A stretch of 40,726 bases of DNA from Bacilli bacterium. GTDB lineage: Bacteria > Bacillota_I > Bacilli_A > RF39 > UBA660. The notes beneath the pieces are model-generated. The model saw only the letters and a list, made by a program, of their open reading frames with translations. It was not told the origin of the DNA and did not search any database. Every line of letters begins with the position of its first letter. Within the stretch, counting starts at the first letter, position 1. Shown one piece after another: positions 29,650 through 38,330 of this stretch. The stretch is from contig CAAGPL010000002.1 in the NCBI GenBank assembly GCA_900771805.1, positions 1-40,726 of the forward strand. The letters run 5' to 3'. Made by a program: the position numbers and the translations under genes.

Positions 29650-29934
29650 ATGAAATACGAAATTATGTTCATCGTTAAACCTAATCTTGAAGAAAATAAA
29701 GTAAAGGAAGTAGCTAAAAGTTTTGAAAAAGTTTTAACAGATAACAAAGCTACTGTTACATCTTCAAAAGATTTAGGTCAAAAAGAATTAGCATATGAAG
29801 TAAAAGGTTTTAAAACTGGTTATTACTTTCTAGTTAATGTTACAGCAGAAGATATTAAGGCAATCAATGAATTTGATCGTTTAGCATTAATAAGTGAAGA
29901 TGTTATTCGTCATTTAATCGTAAAAGAAGATTAA
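29650..29934 (+). CDS. rpsF: 30S ribosomal protein S6
   Basis: A 94-aa S6 protein. YEIMFIVKPNLEE at the start, the KDLGQKKxLAYEVKGFKTGYYF-like central strand and IRHLIVKED at the end are standard. The ATG at 29650 follows GAGGAGG. An in-frame ATG at 29581 would translate the regulatory leader and is rejected. S6 pairs with S18 on the platform of the 30S subunit. It heads the conserved rpsF-ssb-rpsR operon. Confidence 0.97.
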   Translation: MKYEIMFIVKPNLEENKVKEVAKSFEKVLTDNKATVTSSKDLGQKELAYEVKGFKTGYYFLVNVTAEDIKAINEFDRLALISEDVIRHLIVKED

Positions 29935-29954
29935 TAGAAAGTTGAGGAAACAAA

Positions 29955-30425
29955 ATGAATAAGGCATTTTTAATTGGAAGATTAACAAGGGATCCAGAGT
30001 TAAGATATTCATCAAGTAATGCAGCAATTGTAAATTTTTCTATTGCAATAGATAGACAATATACTAATAGTCAAGGGCAAAGAGAAACAGATTTTATTAA
30101 TGTAGTAGCTTTTCAAAAACAAGCTGAAAATATAAAAAAATATTGTTTTAAAGGTTCTTTAGTTGCAATTGATGGAAGAATTCAAACGCGTAATTATGAT
30201 GATAAAGATGGAAAACGTGTTTATGTGACTGAAGTGGTTGCAGACCGCGTACAATTCCTTGGTGCTAAACAATCAGCATCAGAAACAAATGTTGATACAA
30301 ATAAAGATGAAGTTTCACCATCAGATTTTCAAGATATAAAACCAAATGAAACTAATGTTTCAGATGATGTTTTTGCAGATTTTGGAAGTAGTATAGAAAT
30401 TAGTGATGATGATATTGCATTTTAA
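29955..30425 (+). CDS. ssb: Single-stranded DNA-binding protein
   Basis: A 156-aa SSB. The OB fold (1-105) starts MNKAFLIGRLTRDPELRY and includes the DNA-contacting INVVAFQKQAENIKKY region. A disordered, acidic linker (110-148) ends in the tip DDDIAF, the partner-binding peptide (usual DDDIPF with P replaced by A). It protects single-stranded DNA and recruits repair and replication proteins. It sits 20 nt after rpsF in the standard operon. Confidence 0.97.
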   Translation: MNKAFLIGRLTRDPELRYSSSNAAIVNFSIAIDRQYTNSQGQRETDFINVVAFQKQAENIKKYCFKGSLVAIDGRIQTRNYDDKDGKRVYVTEVVADRVQFLGAKQSASETNVDTNKDEVSPSDFQDIKPNETNVSDDVFADFGSSIEISDDDIAF

Positions 30426-30447
30426 TTAAATTAAGGAGGAACATATA

Positions 30448-30663
30448 ATGGCAGAGTTTTTTAGAAAGAAAAAGAAAATATGTCAAATGTGTGCTGGAAA
30501 AAGTGTAGATTATAAAGATCCTGAAATATTAAGAAAATATATAAACGAAAAGGGTAAGATTTTACCAAGAAGAGTAACAGGAGCTTGTTCTAAACACCAA
30601 AGACATATTGCTAAACAAGTTAAAAGAGCTAGAATGATAGCATTATTACCATTCTCTAAATAA
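30448..30663 (+). CDS. rpsR: 30S ribosomal protein S18
   Basis: A 71-aa S18. The N-terminal CQMC (C12, C15) with C47 and H50 makes a plausible zinc-binding set, the so-called C+ form. The body YKDPEILRKYINEKGKILPRRVTG and the end RARMIALLPF are standard. AAGGAGG precedes the ATG. It is the partner of S6 and co-regulator of this operon through the leader. Confidence 0.97.
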   Translation: MAEFFRKKKKICQMCAGKSVDYKDPEILRKYINEKGKILPRRVTGACSKHQRHIAKQVKRARMIALLPFSK

Positions 30664-30667
30664 TAAA

Positions 30668-30700
30668 GAAAGTTCAAGAGTTTTGAACTTTCTTTTCTTT
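30668..30700 (+). terminator. Rho-independent terminator of rpsF-ssb-rpsR
   Basis: GAAAGTTCAA (30668-30677) and TTGAACTTTC (30683-30692) form a perfect 10-bp stem, followed by a T-rich tail. Confidence 0.9.
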
Positions 30701-30712
30701 AGAAAAAAATTA

Positions 30713-30721
30713 TGTTATAAT
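30713..30721 (+). promoter_or_regulatory. Extended -10 promoter of rplI-dnaB operon
   Basis: TGTTATAAT, 39 nt before the rplI ATG. Confidence 0.7.
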
Positions 30722-30760
30722 ACTTATACAATTATTTATTAGAAAGAAGGTTTATCTAAT

Positions 30761-31201
30761 ATGAAAGTTATATTTATAAAAGATGTTAAAGGACAAGGAA
30801 AAGCTGGAGATATAAAAGAAGTTAAAGATGGTTATGGACAAAATTTTTTAATAAGAAATGGTTATGCGGTTTCATATTCAAAAAGAAGTAAAGAAATACT
30901 TGATATAAATAACAAAAACAAGGAACAAGAAGAAGCTAATTTAATTAAAGAATGTAATAAAATAAAAGATGAACTAAAAAATAAAGTTATAAAATTTAAA
31001 GTAAAAACTGGTAATCAAGATCAAGTGTTTGGTGTTATATCTAGTAAACAAATAGCAAGTGAACTTGATAAATTAGGATATAAAATTGATAAGAAAAAAA
31101 TAATTTTAGATGAACCAATTAATACATTAGGACATCATATTGTAATTATTAATTTACATAAAAAAGTACAAGCAAAAATAACAGTTGAATTAATTAAGTA
31201 A
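30761..31201 (+). CDS. rplI: 50S ribosomal protein L9
   Basis: A 146-aa L9. The N-terminal domain MKVIFIKDVKGQGKAGDIKEVKDGYGQNFLIRNG is canonical. A long connecting helix (about 40-75) leads to the C-terminal domain (FGVISSKQIASEL and the GHHIVIINLHKKVQAKITV strand). It begins a five-gene operon with dnaB 17 nt downstream. The usual gdpP (DHH phosphodiesterase) upstream of rplI in many Bacillota is not present here. Confidence 0.96.
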   Translation: MKVIFIKDVKGQGKAGDIKEVKDGYGQNFLIRNGYAVSYSKRSKEILDINNKNKEQEEANLIKECNKIKDELKNKVIKFKVKTGNQDQVFGVISSKQIASELDKLGYKIDKKKIILDEPINTLGHHIVIINLHKKVQAKITVELIK

Positions 31202-31218
31202 TAAAAGGATGTGATAAA

Positions 31219-32562
31219 ATGGCAGAAAGAAATATACCAAATAGTATTGAAGCAGAAAAGGCAGTATTAGGTTCTGCTTTTTTATCAAAAGTTGCATTAC
31301 AAAAGATTTGTGATGAATTATCTCCTGAAAGTTTTTATAGTGAAGCTAATGCAAAGATTTTTGAAGTAATTAGTGAATTGAATAATGAATCAATTCCACT
31401 TGATGTTGCTATTTTAACTAATAAATTATCTGAAAAGAAAATATTAACTCAAGTTGGAAATGTAGAATACTTATCTGAAATAATAGATTCTGTACCTAGT
31501 GTTTCTAATGTTGAGTATTATATTAACATTGTAAAAGAAAAGATGATTGGAAGAAAAATCATAGAAACGGCATCAGAAATTGCTAATGATGCTTATACTT
31601 CTAGTGATTCAATATACGATGTTTTAGATAGTGCTGAGATGAAAATGCTTAGAATAGGTAATATGAGAAAAACTACTGAGTTTCAAAGTATTAAAGATGT
31701 TGCGTATAGGGAGCAGGCTAATTTGGAAAAATTAGCAGAACAAGGTTCTGATATAACGGGTCTTGCAACTGGTTTTAATGATTTTGATAAATTAACAGCT
31801 GGATTGCAACCTAATCAGTTTATAATTATTGCAGCACGTCCTGCTATGGGTAAGACAGCTTTTGCTCTTAATTTAGCAACTTATGCAGCAATGAATAATA
31901 AAAAATCAGTTGCAGTATTTAACCTAGAAATGAGTGCTGAGCAACTTGCAAATCGTATCTTACAATCATTAGGACAAATATCAGGTATTAAAATGCGTAC
32001 GGGACGTCTTGAACATAATGATTGGAAAAGACTTAATGAAGCTATAAGTAGGATTTCTGATACTAATTTATTTTTAGATGATACACCAGGAATAACAATA
32101 GGTGAAATAAGAAGTAAATGTAGAAGACTTGCAAACTCAGAAAAAGGATTAGGACTTGTTGTAATAGATTATTTGCAACTTATAACAGGACCTTCTAAAA
32201 CAATAGGAAATAGACAACAAGAAGTTTCTGAGATATCACGTAGCCTAAAGACTATGGCACTTGAACTTGGTGTTCCAGTAATTGCTTTAGCACAGCTTTC
32301 TCGTGCAGTTGAGCAAAGAGAAGATAAAAGACCTATAATGAGTGATTTAAGAGAATCTGGTTCGATAGAACAAGATGCTGATATTGTATCATTCTTATAT
32401 AGAGATGATTATTATAATCAAGAATCAAGAAGAGATGATAATTCTAGTATAACTGAATTTATAATAGGAAAAAACAGAAGTGGTCCAACTACAACTATAG
32501 AGTTATTGTTTAGAAAAGATACATCAACATTTGTTAATTTTAAAAGAGAAAGTGGTGAATAA
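31219..32562 (+). CDS. dnaB: Replicative DNA helicase DnaB
   Basis: A 447-aa hexameric helicase. The N-terminal DnaB domain (about 5-105) begins NIPNSIEAEKAVLGS. The RecA-like domain has Walker A AARPAMGKTAFA (near 205-216), Walker B LVVIDYLQLI, and the H4 region SRSLKTMALELGVPVIALAQLSR. No intein is present. It unwinds DNA at the fork. The order rplI-dnaB is conserved in Bacillota, where the protein is called DnaC in B. subtilis. Confidence 0.97.
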   Translation: MAERNIPNSIEAEKAVLGSAFLSKVALQKICDELSPESFYSEANAKIFEVISELNNESIPLDVAILTNKLSEKKILTQVGNVEYLSEIIDSVPSVSNVEYYINIVKEKMIGRKIIETASEIANDAYTSSDSIYDVLDSAEMKMLRIGNMRKTTEFQSIKDVAYREQANLEKLAEQGSDITGLATGFNDFDKLTAGLQPNQFIIIAARPAMGKTAFALNLATYAAMNNKKSVAVFNLEMSAEQLANRILQSLGQISGIKMRTGRLEHNDWKRLNEAISRISDTNLFLDDTPGITIGEIRSKCRRLANSEKGLGLVVIDYLQLITGPSKTIGNRQQEVSEISRSLKTMALELGVPVIALAQLSRAVEQREDKRPIMSDLRESGSIEQDADIVSFLYRDDYYNQESRRDDNSSITEFIIGKNRSGPTTTIELLFRKDTSTFVNFKRESGE

Positions 32563-32564
32563 TA

Positions 32565-34037
32565 ATGCTTAAAGTAATAAAAACGGGGTTAATTTATATT
32601 TCAGCTATTATACTTGCACTATTTATTGTATTAACAGTTAAAATTGTTAATAAATATGATTTGAGTCCAAAAGAAGTATATAAAGTATATTTAGATGGTA
32701 AAGCAATAGGTAATATAAAAAATAAAAAAGAATTAGAAGATTATATTAATGATGAGCAAAAAGATTTAAAAGAAAAATATGCAGTTGATAAAGTTTATAT
32801 TCCAACTGGTGTTGATATTCAAAAGTGCATTACGTATGAAAAAGAAGTTTTAACTGCAAAACAAGTACATAATATAATAAAAGAAAAAAAACCTTTTACT
32901 ATAAAAGGTTATATAATAAAAATAAAACCAACAAGCAATGATGAAAAAACAATTGTAATTAATGTACTTGATAAAAAAATATTTGATAAGGCTTTAAGAT
33001 CAGTAGTTGAGGCTTTTGTTAGTTCTGATCAAGTAAAAAATTATGAAAATGATACACAACCAGAAATAAAAGATACTGGTTCTATAATTGAAGAGATATA
33101 TATAGACCAAAATATAACTATTAAAAAAGGATATATATCAGCTGATGATCAAATTTTTACTGATGAAAAATTACTTACTAAATATTTATTATTTGGTGAA
33201 TTAAAAGATGAAGAATATTACACAGTAAAAGAAGGAGATACTATTGATTCAATTGCTTATGATCATAAGCTTGCAACTGCCGAGTTTCTAGTTGTTAATC
33301 CTGAATTTACTAGTGCTAATAATTTACTTTCAGTAGGACAACAAGTTAAAGTAGGCCTTATTGCGCCTATTGTTGATGTTGTAGTTGAGTCACATACTAT
33401 TTTGGATCAAGAAAGTCAATATAAAACAACTACAGAAGAAGATTCATCTTTAGCACTTGGAACTGAAAAGGTTGTTGTACAAGGTCAAAATGGAATTGAT
33501 CGTTTAACAACAAAAATAAAAAGTGTAAATGGTGAAACTAATAATGTTGTAATACTAAGTTCTGAAGTTATTACTCCGTCTGTTGATAAAGTAGTAAAGG
33601 TTGGTACAAAAACAATAGGTGGTGGAACAGCACCTATAATGTCTGGCTCTTGGGCATGGCCAACTATTTCACAATATTATATATCGAGTTATTTTGGCTA
33701 TCGTTGGGGTAAAATTCACGAAGCATTAGATATTGCAGGAAGTGGAGAAGGTTCACCAATTTATGCTGCAGGAAGTGGTGTTGTTGTAACGTCGCAAAAT
33801 AAAGGAAGTTTAGGTAATCATGTTACAATAAATCATGGTAATGGGTATTATACATTATATGCGCATATGTCATCAAGAAATGTTGCGGTTGGACAAAATG
33901 TTCAAAAAGGACAACAAATTGGAACTATGGGACACACTGGTTTTGCAACAGGAACACACCTTCACTTTGGTTTATATAAAAATGGTATGCCATATAGAGA
34001 TGGTACACCAATGGATCCTTTGATATTATATAGATAA
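32565..34037 (+). CDS. Membrane-anchored LysM-G5-M23 peptidoglycan hydrolase
   Basis: A 490-aa envelope protein. It has an N-terminal signal anchor (about 8-27), an unassigned region (30-215), a LysM domain (217-265, YYTVKEGDTIDSIAYDH), a G5 domain (269-348, with TTKIKSVNGE) and a C-terminal M23 endopeptidase (381-486). Zinc ligands are visible: H385 and D389 in HEALD, H434, and H467 in HLHFG. It should cut peptide cross-links in peptidoglycan. It is 2 nt after dnaB and its stop overlaps the walJ start (TAATG). The dnaB-M23-walJ order is similar to other gut Bacillota. It has almost no cysteine, unlike the M23 protein of the ftsEX operon. Confidence 0.92.
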   Translation: MLKVIKTGLIYISAIILALFIVLTVKIVNKYDLSPKEVYKVYLDGKAIGNIKNKKELEDYINDEQKDLKEKYAVDKVYIPTGVDIQKCITYEKEVLTAKQVHNIIKEKKPFTIKGYIIKIKPTSNDEKTIVINVLDKKIFDKALRSVVEAFVSSDQVKNYENDTQPEIKDTGSIIEEIYIDQNITIKKGYISADDQIFTDEKLLTKYLLFGELKDEEYYTVKEGDTIDSIAYDHKLATAEFLVVNPEFTSANNLLSVGQQVKVGLIAPIVDVVVESHTILDQESQYKTTTEEDSSLALGTEKVVVQGQNGIDRLTTKIKSVNGETNNVVILSSEVITPSVDKVVKVGTKTIGGGTAPIMSGSWAWPTISQYYISSYFGYRWGKIHEALDIAGSGEGSPIYAAGSGVVVTSQNKGSLGNHVTINHGNGYYTLYAHMSSRNVAVGQNVQKGQQIGTMGHTGFATGTHLHFGLYKNGMPYRDGTPMDPLILYR

Positions 34038-34804
34038 TGAGAATATCTGTTTTATCAAGTGGTAGTCGTGGAAATAGTGTTATAGTACAAACTAGTTGCA
34101 CCAAGATTTTAATAGATCTTGGTGTATCTAAGTCTTACCTTGAAGAAAATTTAAAAGAATTAAATGTGGATCCAAATGAAATTGAAGGTATATTAATAAC
34201 ACATACCCACGTGGATCATGTACAAGGATTAAAGGTTTTTTTAAAGAAATATCATCCTAAATTATATGTAAATGAGATAATACTATCTCTTTTAAAAGAA
34301 TATATAGATGATTTTGATTATGAACTTTATGATTCTCCAAATTTTTCTATAGGAGATATAGATGTAACTGTTATAAAAACATCACATGATGTAAAAGGTT
34401 CAGTAGGTTTTATACTTAAAAACAATGATAAATCAATGGTTTATATTACAGATACAGGTTATATAAATGAGAAATATTTTAAAGTTTTAACAAATCATAA
34501 TTTATATGTAATGGAAAGTAACCATGATATAAATATGCTTATGGAAGGAAAATATCCTTTTCATTTGAAGCAAAGAATATTAAGTGATAAAGGGCATCTT
34601 TCTAATAATGATTCCTCATATTATTTATCTAAGTTTATAGGAAATAATACAAAAACAATTATATTGGCGCATTTAAGTGATGATAATAATACATATGATA
34701 TTGCACTTAATACACTTATGCAAACTTTAAAAAAGAATAAATATGATGTGGAAAATATATTAATTGCAAAGCAAAAAAAGAAAACAGATTGGATAGAAGT
34801 ATGA
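34037..34804 (+). CDS. walJ: MBL-fold metallohydrolase, WalJ/YycJ-like
   Basis: A 255-aa metallo-beta-lactamase-fold protein. The metal motif THTHVDH (H56, H58, D60, H61), SSGSRGNSVIV at the N-terminus and the later YITDTGY and HLSDDNN blocks match YycJ/WalJ, a proposed single-strand exonuclease acting in repair and in WalRK signalling. In B. subtilis it lies in the walRK operon beside rlmH. Here walRK are absent and the gene follows the M23 hydrolase, but the walJ-rlmH link is kept through an ATGA overlap. Confidence 0.9.
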   Translation: MRISVLSSGSRGNSVIVQTSCTKILIDLGVSKSYLEENLKELNVDPNEIEGILITHTHVDHVQGLKVFLKKYHPKLYVNEIILSLLKEYIDDFDYELYDSPNFSIGDIDVTVIKTSHDVKGSVGFILKNNDKSMVYITDTGYINEKYFKVLTNHNLYVMESNHDINMLMEGKYPFHLKQRILSDKGHLSNNDSSYYLSKFIGNNTKTIILAHLSDDNNTYDIALNTLMQTLKKNKYDVENILIAKQKKKTDWIEV

Positions 34805-35247
34805 TAAAAATAATATGTGTTGGAAAAATAAAAGAAAAATATTTTATTAATGCTATAGAAGAATATAAAAAAAGATTATCTAAATATATAAATTTAGAAA
34901 TAATAGAATTACCGGATTATAATTACGATATGGTAAAAACAAAAATTGAAGAAGGTAAAAATATATTATCTAAAATATTGGATAAAGATTATGTTGTTAC
35001 ACTAGATATAAATGGTAAAGAACTTGATTCTATAGATTTATCTAATTTTATAGATAAAAATATTTCAAGAAATATAACTTTTGTAATAGGTGGTTCAAAT
35101 GGTTTATCAAATGATGTTTTAAAAAGAGCTAATTATTCTTTATCTTTTTCAAAACTAACTTTTCCACACCAATTATTTAGAATATTGCTATTAGAACAAA
35201 TATATCGTTCATTTAAAATAATACATAATGAAAGCTACCATAAGTAG
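34801..35247 (+). CDS. rlmH: 23S rRNA (pseudouridine1915-N3)-methyltransferase RlmH
   Basis: A 148-aa SPOUT methyltransferase. The N-terminal MIKIICVGKIKEKYFINAIEEYKKRLSKY is typical. The SAM-binding trefoil knot contains FVIGGSNGLSNDVLKRANYSLSFSKLTFPHQLFRILLLEQIYRSFKII, and the end is YHK. The ATG at 34801 gives the ATGA overlap with walJ and the usual start; a longer frame from 34789 is rejected. The terminator hairpin lies within the last codons. Confidence 0.96.
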   Translation: MIKIICVGKIKEKYFINAIEEYKKRLSKYINLEIIELPDYNYDMVKTKIEEGKNILSKILDKDYVVTLDINGKELDSIDLSNFIDKNISRNITFVIGGSNGLSNDVLKRANYSLSFSKLTFPHQLFRILLLEQIYRSFKIIHNESYHK

Positions 35248-35256
35248 CTTTTTTTT
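35231..35256 (+). terminator. Rho-independent terminator overlapping rlmH stop
   Basis: AAAGCTAC (35231-35238) and GTAGCTTT (35244-35251) with a five-base loop, then a T-tail. The rlmH stop codon is inside the 3' arm. The tail merges into the next promoter. Confidence 0.85.
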
Positions 35257-35264
35257 GTTATAAT
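35256..35264 (+). promoter_or_regulatory. Extended -10 promoter of the HExxH protein gene
   Basis: TGTTATAAT, starting within the T-tail of the rlmH terminator and 25 nt before the ATG at 35290. Confidence 0.7.
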
Positions 35265-35289
35265 ATTCAATATAAAGATAGGTGATATT

Positions 35290-37017
35290 ATGTTAATAGC
35301 AATTATAGAAAATAAAGATAAAACATATGAATATTTATACGAAGTAAATAATAAGTTGATTTCCTATCATATAGATAAACATGGTTTTTCTAATTCTAAT
35401 TTAGATTATTTAAATTCTGTTTTTTTACAATTAAAATATAATCTTAATTGTAAATTTTTAACAAATTTTAGGGAATATAAAGTTTATTATGATAAAGAAA
35501 TGGATTTAAAACATTTTTTATTAAATGGAAAAGAAAATTATGAGATGCTTTTTAAATATAATGGATTAGATGCTTTTCTTTATCATGAAAAAAATAAAAA
35601 AATAAATATGACCAAAAAATTTATAGGATTTGGAATGAGTATTATTATAGCATTGAGTGGTCTACAATTTTTAGAAAGTAAAAACTTTAATATAAAAACA
35701 GACCCTGATATTTATATAACGCATAATATTTCAGATGTTATTGGATTATATAGTAAAGAACCAATAAATTATTTAGATGCAATAGACTCAATTAAATCAA
35801 GTAATTTTCCTGATGAAGTAAAAGATATCATATCAAATGAATCATTTTTAAAATTGGTATTTTCTTATTATAAAGGGTCTGCATTAGAATATACAGCAAG
35901 ATTAAAATTTGAAAATTTAAGTTTAAAACCATTTGAAGAAGGTCAGTATTTTGAAAATAGACAAGAAGTAAATGGTTATTATTCCCCTTTAAATGTTAAT
36001 GTTATTTATTCTAAAAATACAAGTGAATTTTATAATCAAGTTATTGTTCATGAGTTTATCCATTTATTACAGGCTGAAAATTATAAATATCTATATTTAG
36101 TTGAAGCTTCAGCAGAATTAATAACAAGTGAACTATTAAATATATCTCCAACAACCTATTTACCAGCTATTGAAAATTTGAAATTACTAATTAATATAAT
36201 AGGGCCAGAACCAGTATATGAGCTTATTTTTGCAGGGGATGATACCAATTTAAGTAATATATTAAAAAATAATTTATCAATTCAAGATTATATAAAACTA
36301 ACACAGTATTTAAAAAAAGATGGTTTTACAATAAATAGTGAACTTGATTTTCAAATAGAAATTCAACAAATATTATATAAATTGTATGAAAAAATGTATG
36401 ATAAAAATATAGAAGAGGATAAAGATATATTGTGTAACTTAACTGATTTAACTTTAGATATAGGCCTTGTTAATGATGAAAGACGTTTTTTTATATTTGA
36501 TAAAGAAGATGAAGAAATAAGTGTTATATGTGATAAGCCAGAAATATTAGCAAATAAAGGAATAATAGATAAAAAAGTAAGATATAGAAAAATTGATAAA
36601 TTAAATTCTAATGATATAAAAGATTATAATGATATAGAATTAATAGAAAATTATAATAACGAAGAATATATACAAGGAAAAGTGTTTTTGGATGGAAATA
36701 AAGGTTTTTATATGCATTTAGAAAATCCAATTAAAAAAGATGAATATAAAGTTCAGAATTTTATAAATTTACCATCTAAAAAATATAGTATAAAAGATGC
36801 AATAAGTAAAGGATATGTATCTGCTTATAAAGTATATTATTCTAATATAAAAACAGATGATATAAATGAAGAATGCTATTATTATGTTCCTAAGGGTGAT
36901 AAAACAAATTTTGAAGATTCTTGTTGGAAATTTAAAGTAAATGGAGTTAAGAATAGATTTAGTAATCAATATGATAATTTACTTGAAAGAATTAATGAAG
37001 TTTCATACTATAAGTAA
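35290..37017 (+). CDS. Membrane-anchored HExxH putative metallopeptidase, unknown family
   Basis: A 575-aa protein. Residues 1-108 form a probable cytoplasmic domain of unknown type. One membrane segment follows (about 110-128), then a large extracytoplasmic part. HEFIHLLQ (254-261) is a zinc-metallopeptidase motif, and VEASAE (271-276) supplies a third-ligand Glu 14 or 18 residues after the second His, the gluzincin arrangement. The C-terminal 200 residues are rich in Lys, Asp and Tyr and show a strand-like pattern without known motifs. AGGTGAT precedes the ATG. It is monocistronic between rlmH and ung. I infer a membrane-tethered protease, and the substrate is unknown. I know no named family with this architecture. 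Confidence 0.7.
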   Translation: MLIAIIENKDKTYEYLYEVNNKLISYHIDKHGFSNSNLDYLNSVFLQLKYNLNCKFLTNFREYKVYYDKEMDLKHFLLNGKENYEMLFKYNGLDAFLYHEKNKKINMTKKFIGFGMSIIIALSGLQFLESKNFNIKTDPDIYITHNISDVIGLYSKEPINYLDAIDSIKSSNFPDEVKDIISNESFLKLVFSYYKGSALEYTARLKFENLSLKPFEEGQYFENRQEVNGYYSPLNVNVIYSKNTSEFYNQVIVHEFIHLLQAENYKYLYLVEASAELITSELLNISPTTYLPAIENLKLLINIIGPEPVYELIFAGDDTNLSNILKNNLSIQDYIKLTQYLKKDGFTINSELDFQIEIQQILYKLYEKMYDKNIEEDKDILCNLTDLTLDIGLVNDERRFFIFDKEDEEISVICDKPEILANKGIIDKKVRYRKIDKLNSNDIKDYNDIELIENYNNEEYIQGKVFLDGNKGFYMHLENPIKKDEYKVQNFINLPSKKYSIKDAISKGYVSAYKVYYSNIKTDDINEECYYYVPKGDKTNFEDSCWKFKVNGVKNRFSNQYDNLLERINEVSYYK

Positions 37018-37079
37018 ATTTTTAAATGATATTATATAAATATTTATATTAATATAAAAAATAAAAAAGAGGTGATTAA

Positions 37080-37730
37080 ATGTTTCATAATAGTTGGGAT
37101 ATAATATTACAAGATGAAATGAAAAAACATTATTTTAAATATATAAAAGAGTTTGTAAAGGAAGAAAGATTATCTAAAACTATTTATCCTTCTGCACAAG
37201 ATTTATTTAATGCATTTAAATTAACTGATTTTAATAAAATAAAAGTAGTTATATTAGGACAAGATCCATATCATGGTGAAAAAGAAGCTATGGGGCTTTC
37301 ATTTTCAGTTAGAAGAGGGGTTAGAACTCCACCATCTCTTAGAAATATTTTTAAAGAATTAAAAGATGATTTAAATATAGATAGGAGTGATACTGATTTA
37401 ACAGATTGGGCAAAACAAGGTGTATTTTTACTTAATACTGTATTAACTGTTGAAAAAGATAAAGCTAATTCACACAAAGATATTGGTTGGGAAATATTTA
37501 CTGATTATGTTATAAAAGAAATCAATGACAAATTAAATAATGTGGTATTTATTTTGTGGGGAAGACAAGCAAGAGATAAAAAAAGAATTATTACTAATCC
37601 AAATCATTACATAATAGAATCGAATCATCCATCACCACTTTCAGCCTATAATGGTTTTTTTGGTAGTAAACCATTTTCTAAAACTAACAATTATTTAAAG
37701 AAATATAATAAAAAAGAGATTAACTGGTAA
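37080..37730 (+). CDS. ung: Uracil-DNA glycosylase
   Basis: A 216-aa family-1 UDG. The catalytic water-activating motif GQDPYHG (60-66, D62), FLLNTVLTVE and the Leu-intercalation loop HPSPLSAYNGFFGSKPF with catalytic H183 are all present. It removes uracil from DNA in base-excision repair. AGAGGTGAT precedes the ATG. It is convergent with the LemA-like gene and shares a terminator with it. Confidence 0.97.
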   Translation: MFHNSWDIILQDEMKKHYFKYIKEFVKEERLSKTIYPSAQDLFNAFKLTDFNKIKVVILGQDPYHGEKEAMGLSFSVRRGVRTPPSLRNIFKELKDDLNIDRSDTDLTDWAKQGVFLLNTVLTVEKDKANSHKDIGWEIFTDYVIKEINDKLNNVVFILWGRQARDKKRIITNPNHYIIESNHPSPLSAYNGFFGSKPFSKTNNYLKKYNKKEINW

Positions 37731-37739
37731 TCTCTTTTT
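37711..37739. terminator. Bidirectional terminator between ung and lemA-like gene
   Basis: AAAAAGAGATTA (37711-37722) and TAATCTCTTTTT (37728-37739) form a perfect 12-bp stem around ACTGG. The ung stop codon lies in the 3' arm and the minus-strand stop at its edge. Confidence 0.9.
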
Positions 37740-38271
37740 AATATTTAAAATCGTTATAATCAGTATCATTTATACTTTCTTTATCAAAAAATTCTTTTTC
37801 TTTTCTTCCTTTTATAATAGATAAAATAGAAAAAGGAAAAATTTTAATAATTTTATTATATTCTAATATAGTATCATTATAATACTGTTTATATGCATTT
37901 AATTTTTCTTCGTTATCACAAATAGAGAAAGTAATTTTTTCAAAATCATTATTATGTTGTAATTTTTTATATTTATCTTTTATTAAGTAAAATTCTTTTA
38001 TATAAACCAATAATTTTCTATCTAATTTAATCATATCTAGCTTTTCTTTATTTAAATCTTTTAAATTCTCGTATATAGCCTTTTTAGTGTTTAATTCACT
38101 TTTTATTATTTGTTCAGAATCTTCTAATAATTTTTTTCTTTTAATTAAACTGCTATTTATTCTTTCTGTTATGTTTTTTAATTTTGTACTTATAAAATTA
38201 AATTTCTGATTATATAGTGTTATAGCAAATATAATTATACATAAAATTAAAGTTAGTATTATTAATATCAT
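37738..38271 (-). CDS. lemA: LemA-family protein
   Basis: A 177-aa protein with one N-terminal membrane segment (1-19), a long helical region, and the C-terminal LemA signature KLNAYKQYYNDTILEYNKIIKIFPFSILSIIKGRKEKEFF, which follows the family pattern of a YN pair, NxxI and FP. The function of LemA proteins is not settled; many are near HtpX-like proteases, but none is adjacent here. The middle is divergent and lysine-rich. AGAGG lies before the ATG and an extended -10 is upstream on the minus strand. Confidence 0.8.
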   Translation of the reverse strand: MILIILTLILCIIIFAITLYNQKFNFISTKLKNITERINSSLIKRKKLLEDSEQIIKSELNTKKAIYENLKDLNKEKLDMIKLDRKLLVYIKEFYLIKDKYKKLQHNNDFEKITFSICDNEEKLNAYKQYYNDTILEYNKIIKIFPFSILSIIKGRKEKEFFDKESINDTDYNDFKY

Positions 38272-38295
38272 ATTATTACCTCTATTCTATTTAAG

Positions 38296-38304
38296 ATTAT
38301 AACA
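38296..38304 (-). promoter_or_regulatory. Extended -10 promoter of lemA-like gene (minus strand)
   Basis: Reads TGTTATAAT on the minus strand, 24 nt before the ATG at 38271. It lies in the 59-bp gap behind gerQ. Confidence 0.65.
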
Positions 38305-38330
38305 AAATAGAATATTATTTACAAGAATAT

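Noticed and set aside
33835..34023. Small ORF inside the M23 gene
   Set aside because: It is a different-frame shadow of a strongly conserved M23 domain.
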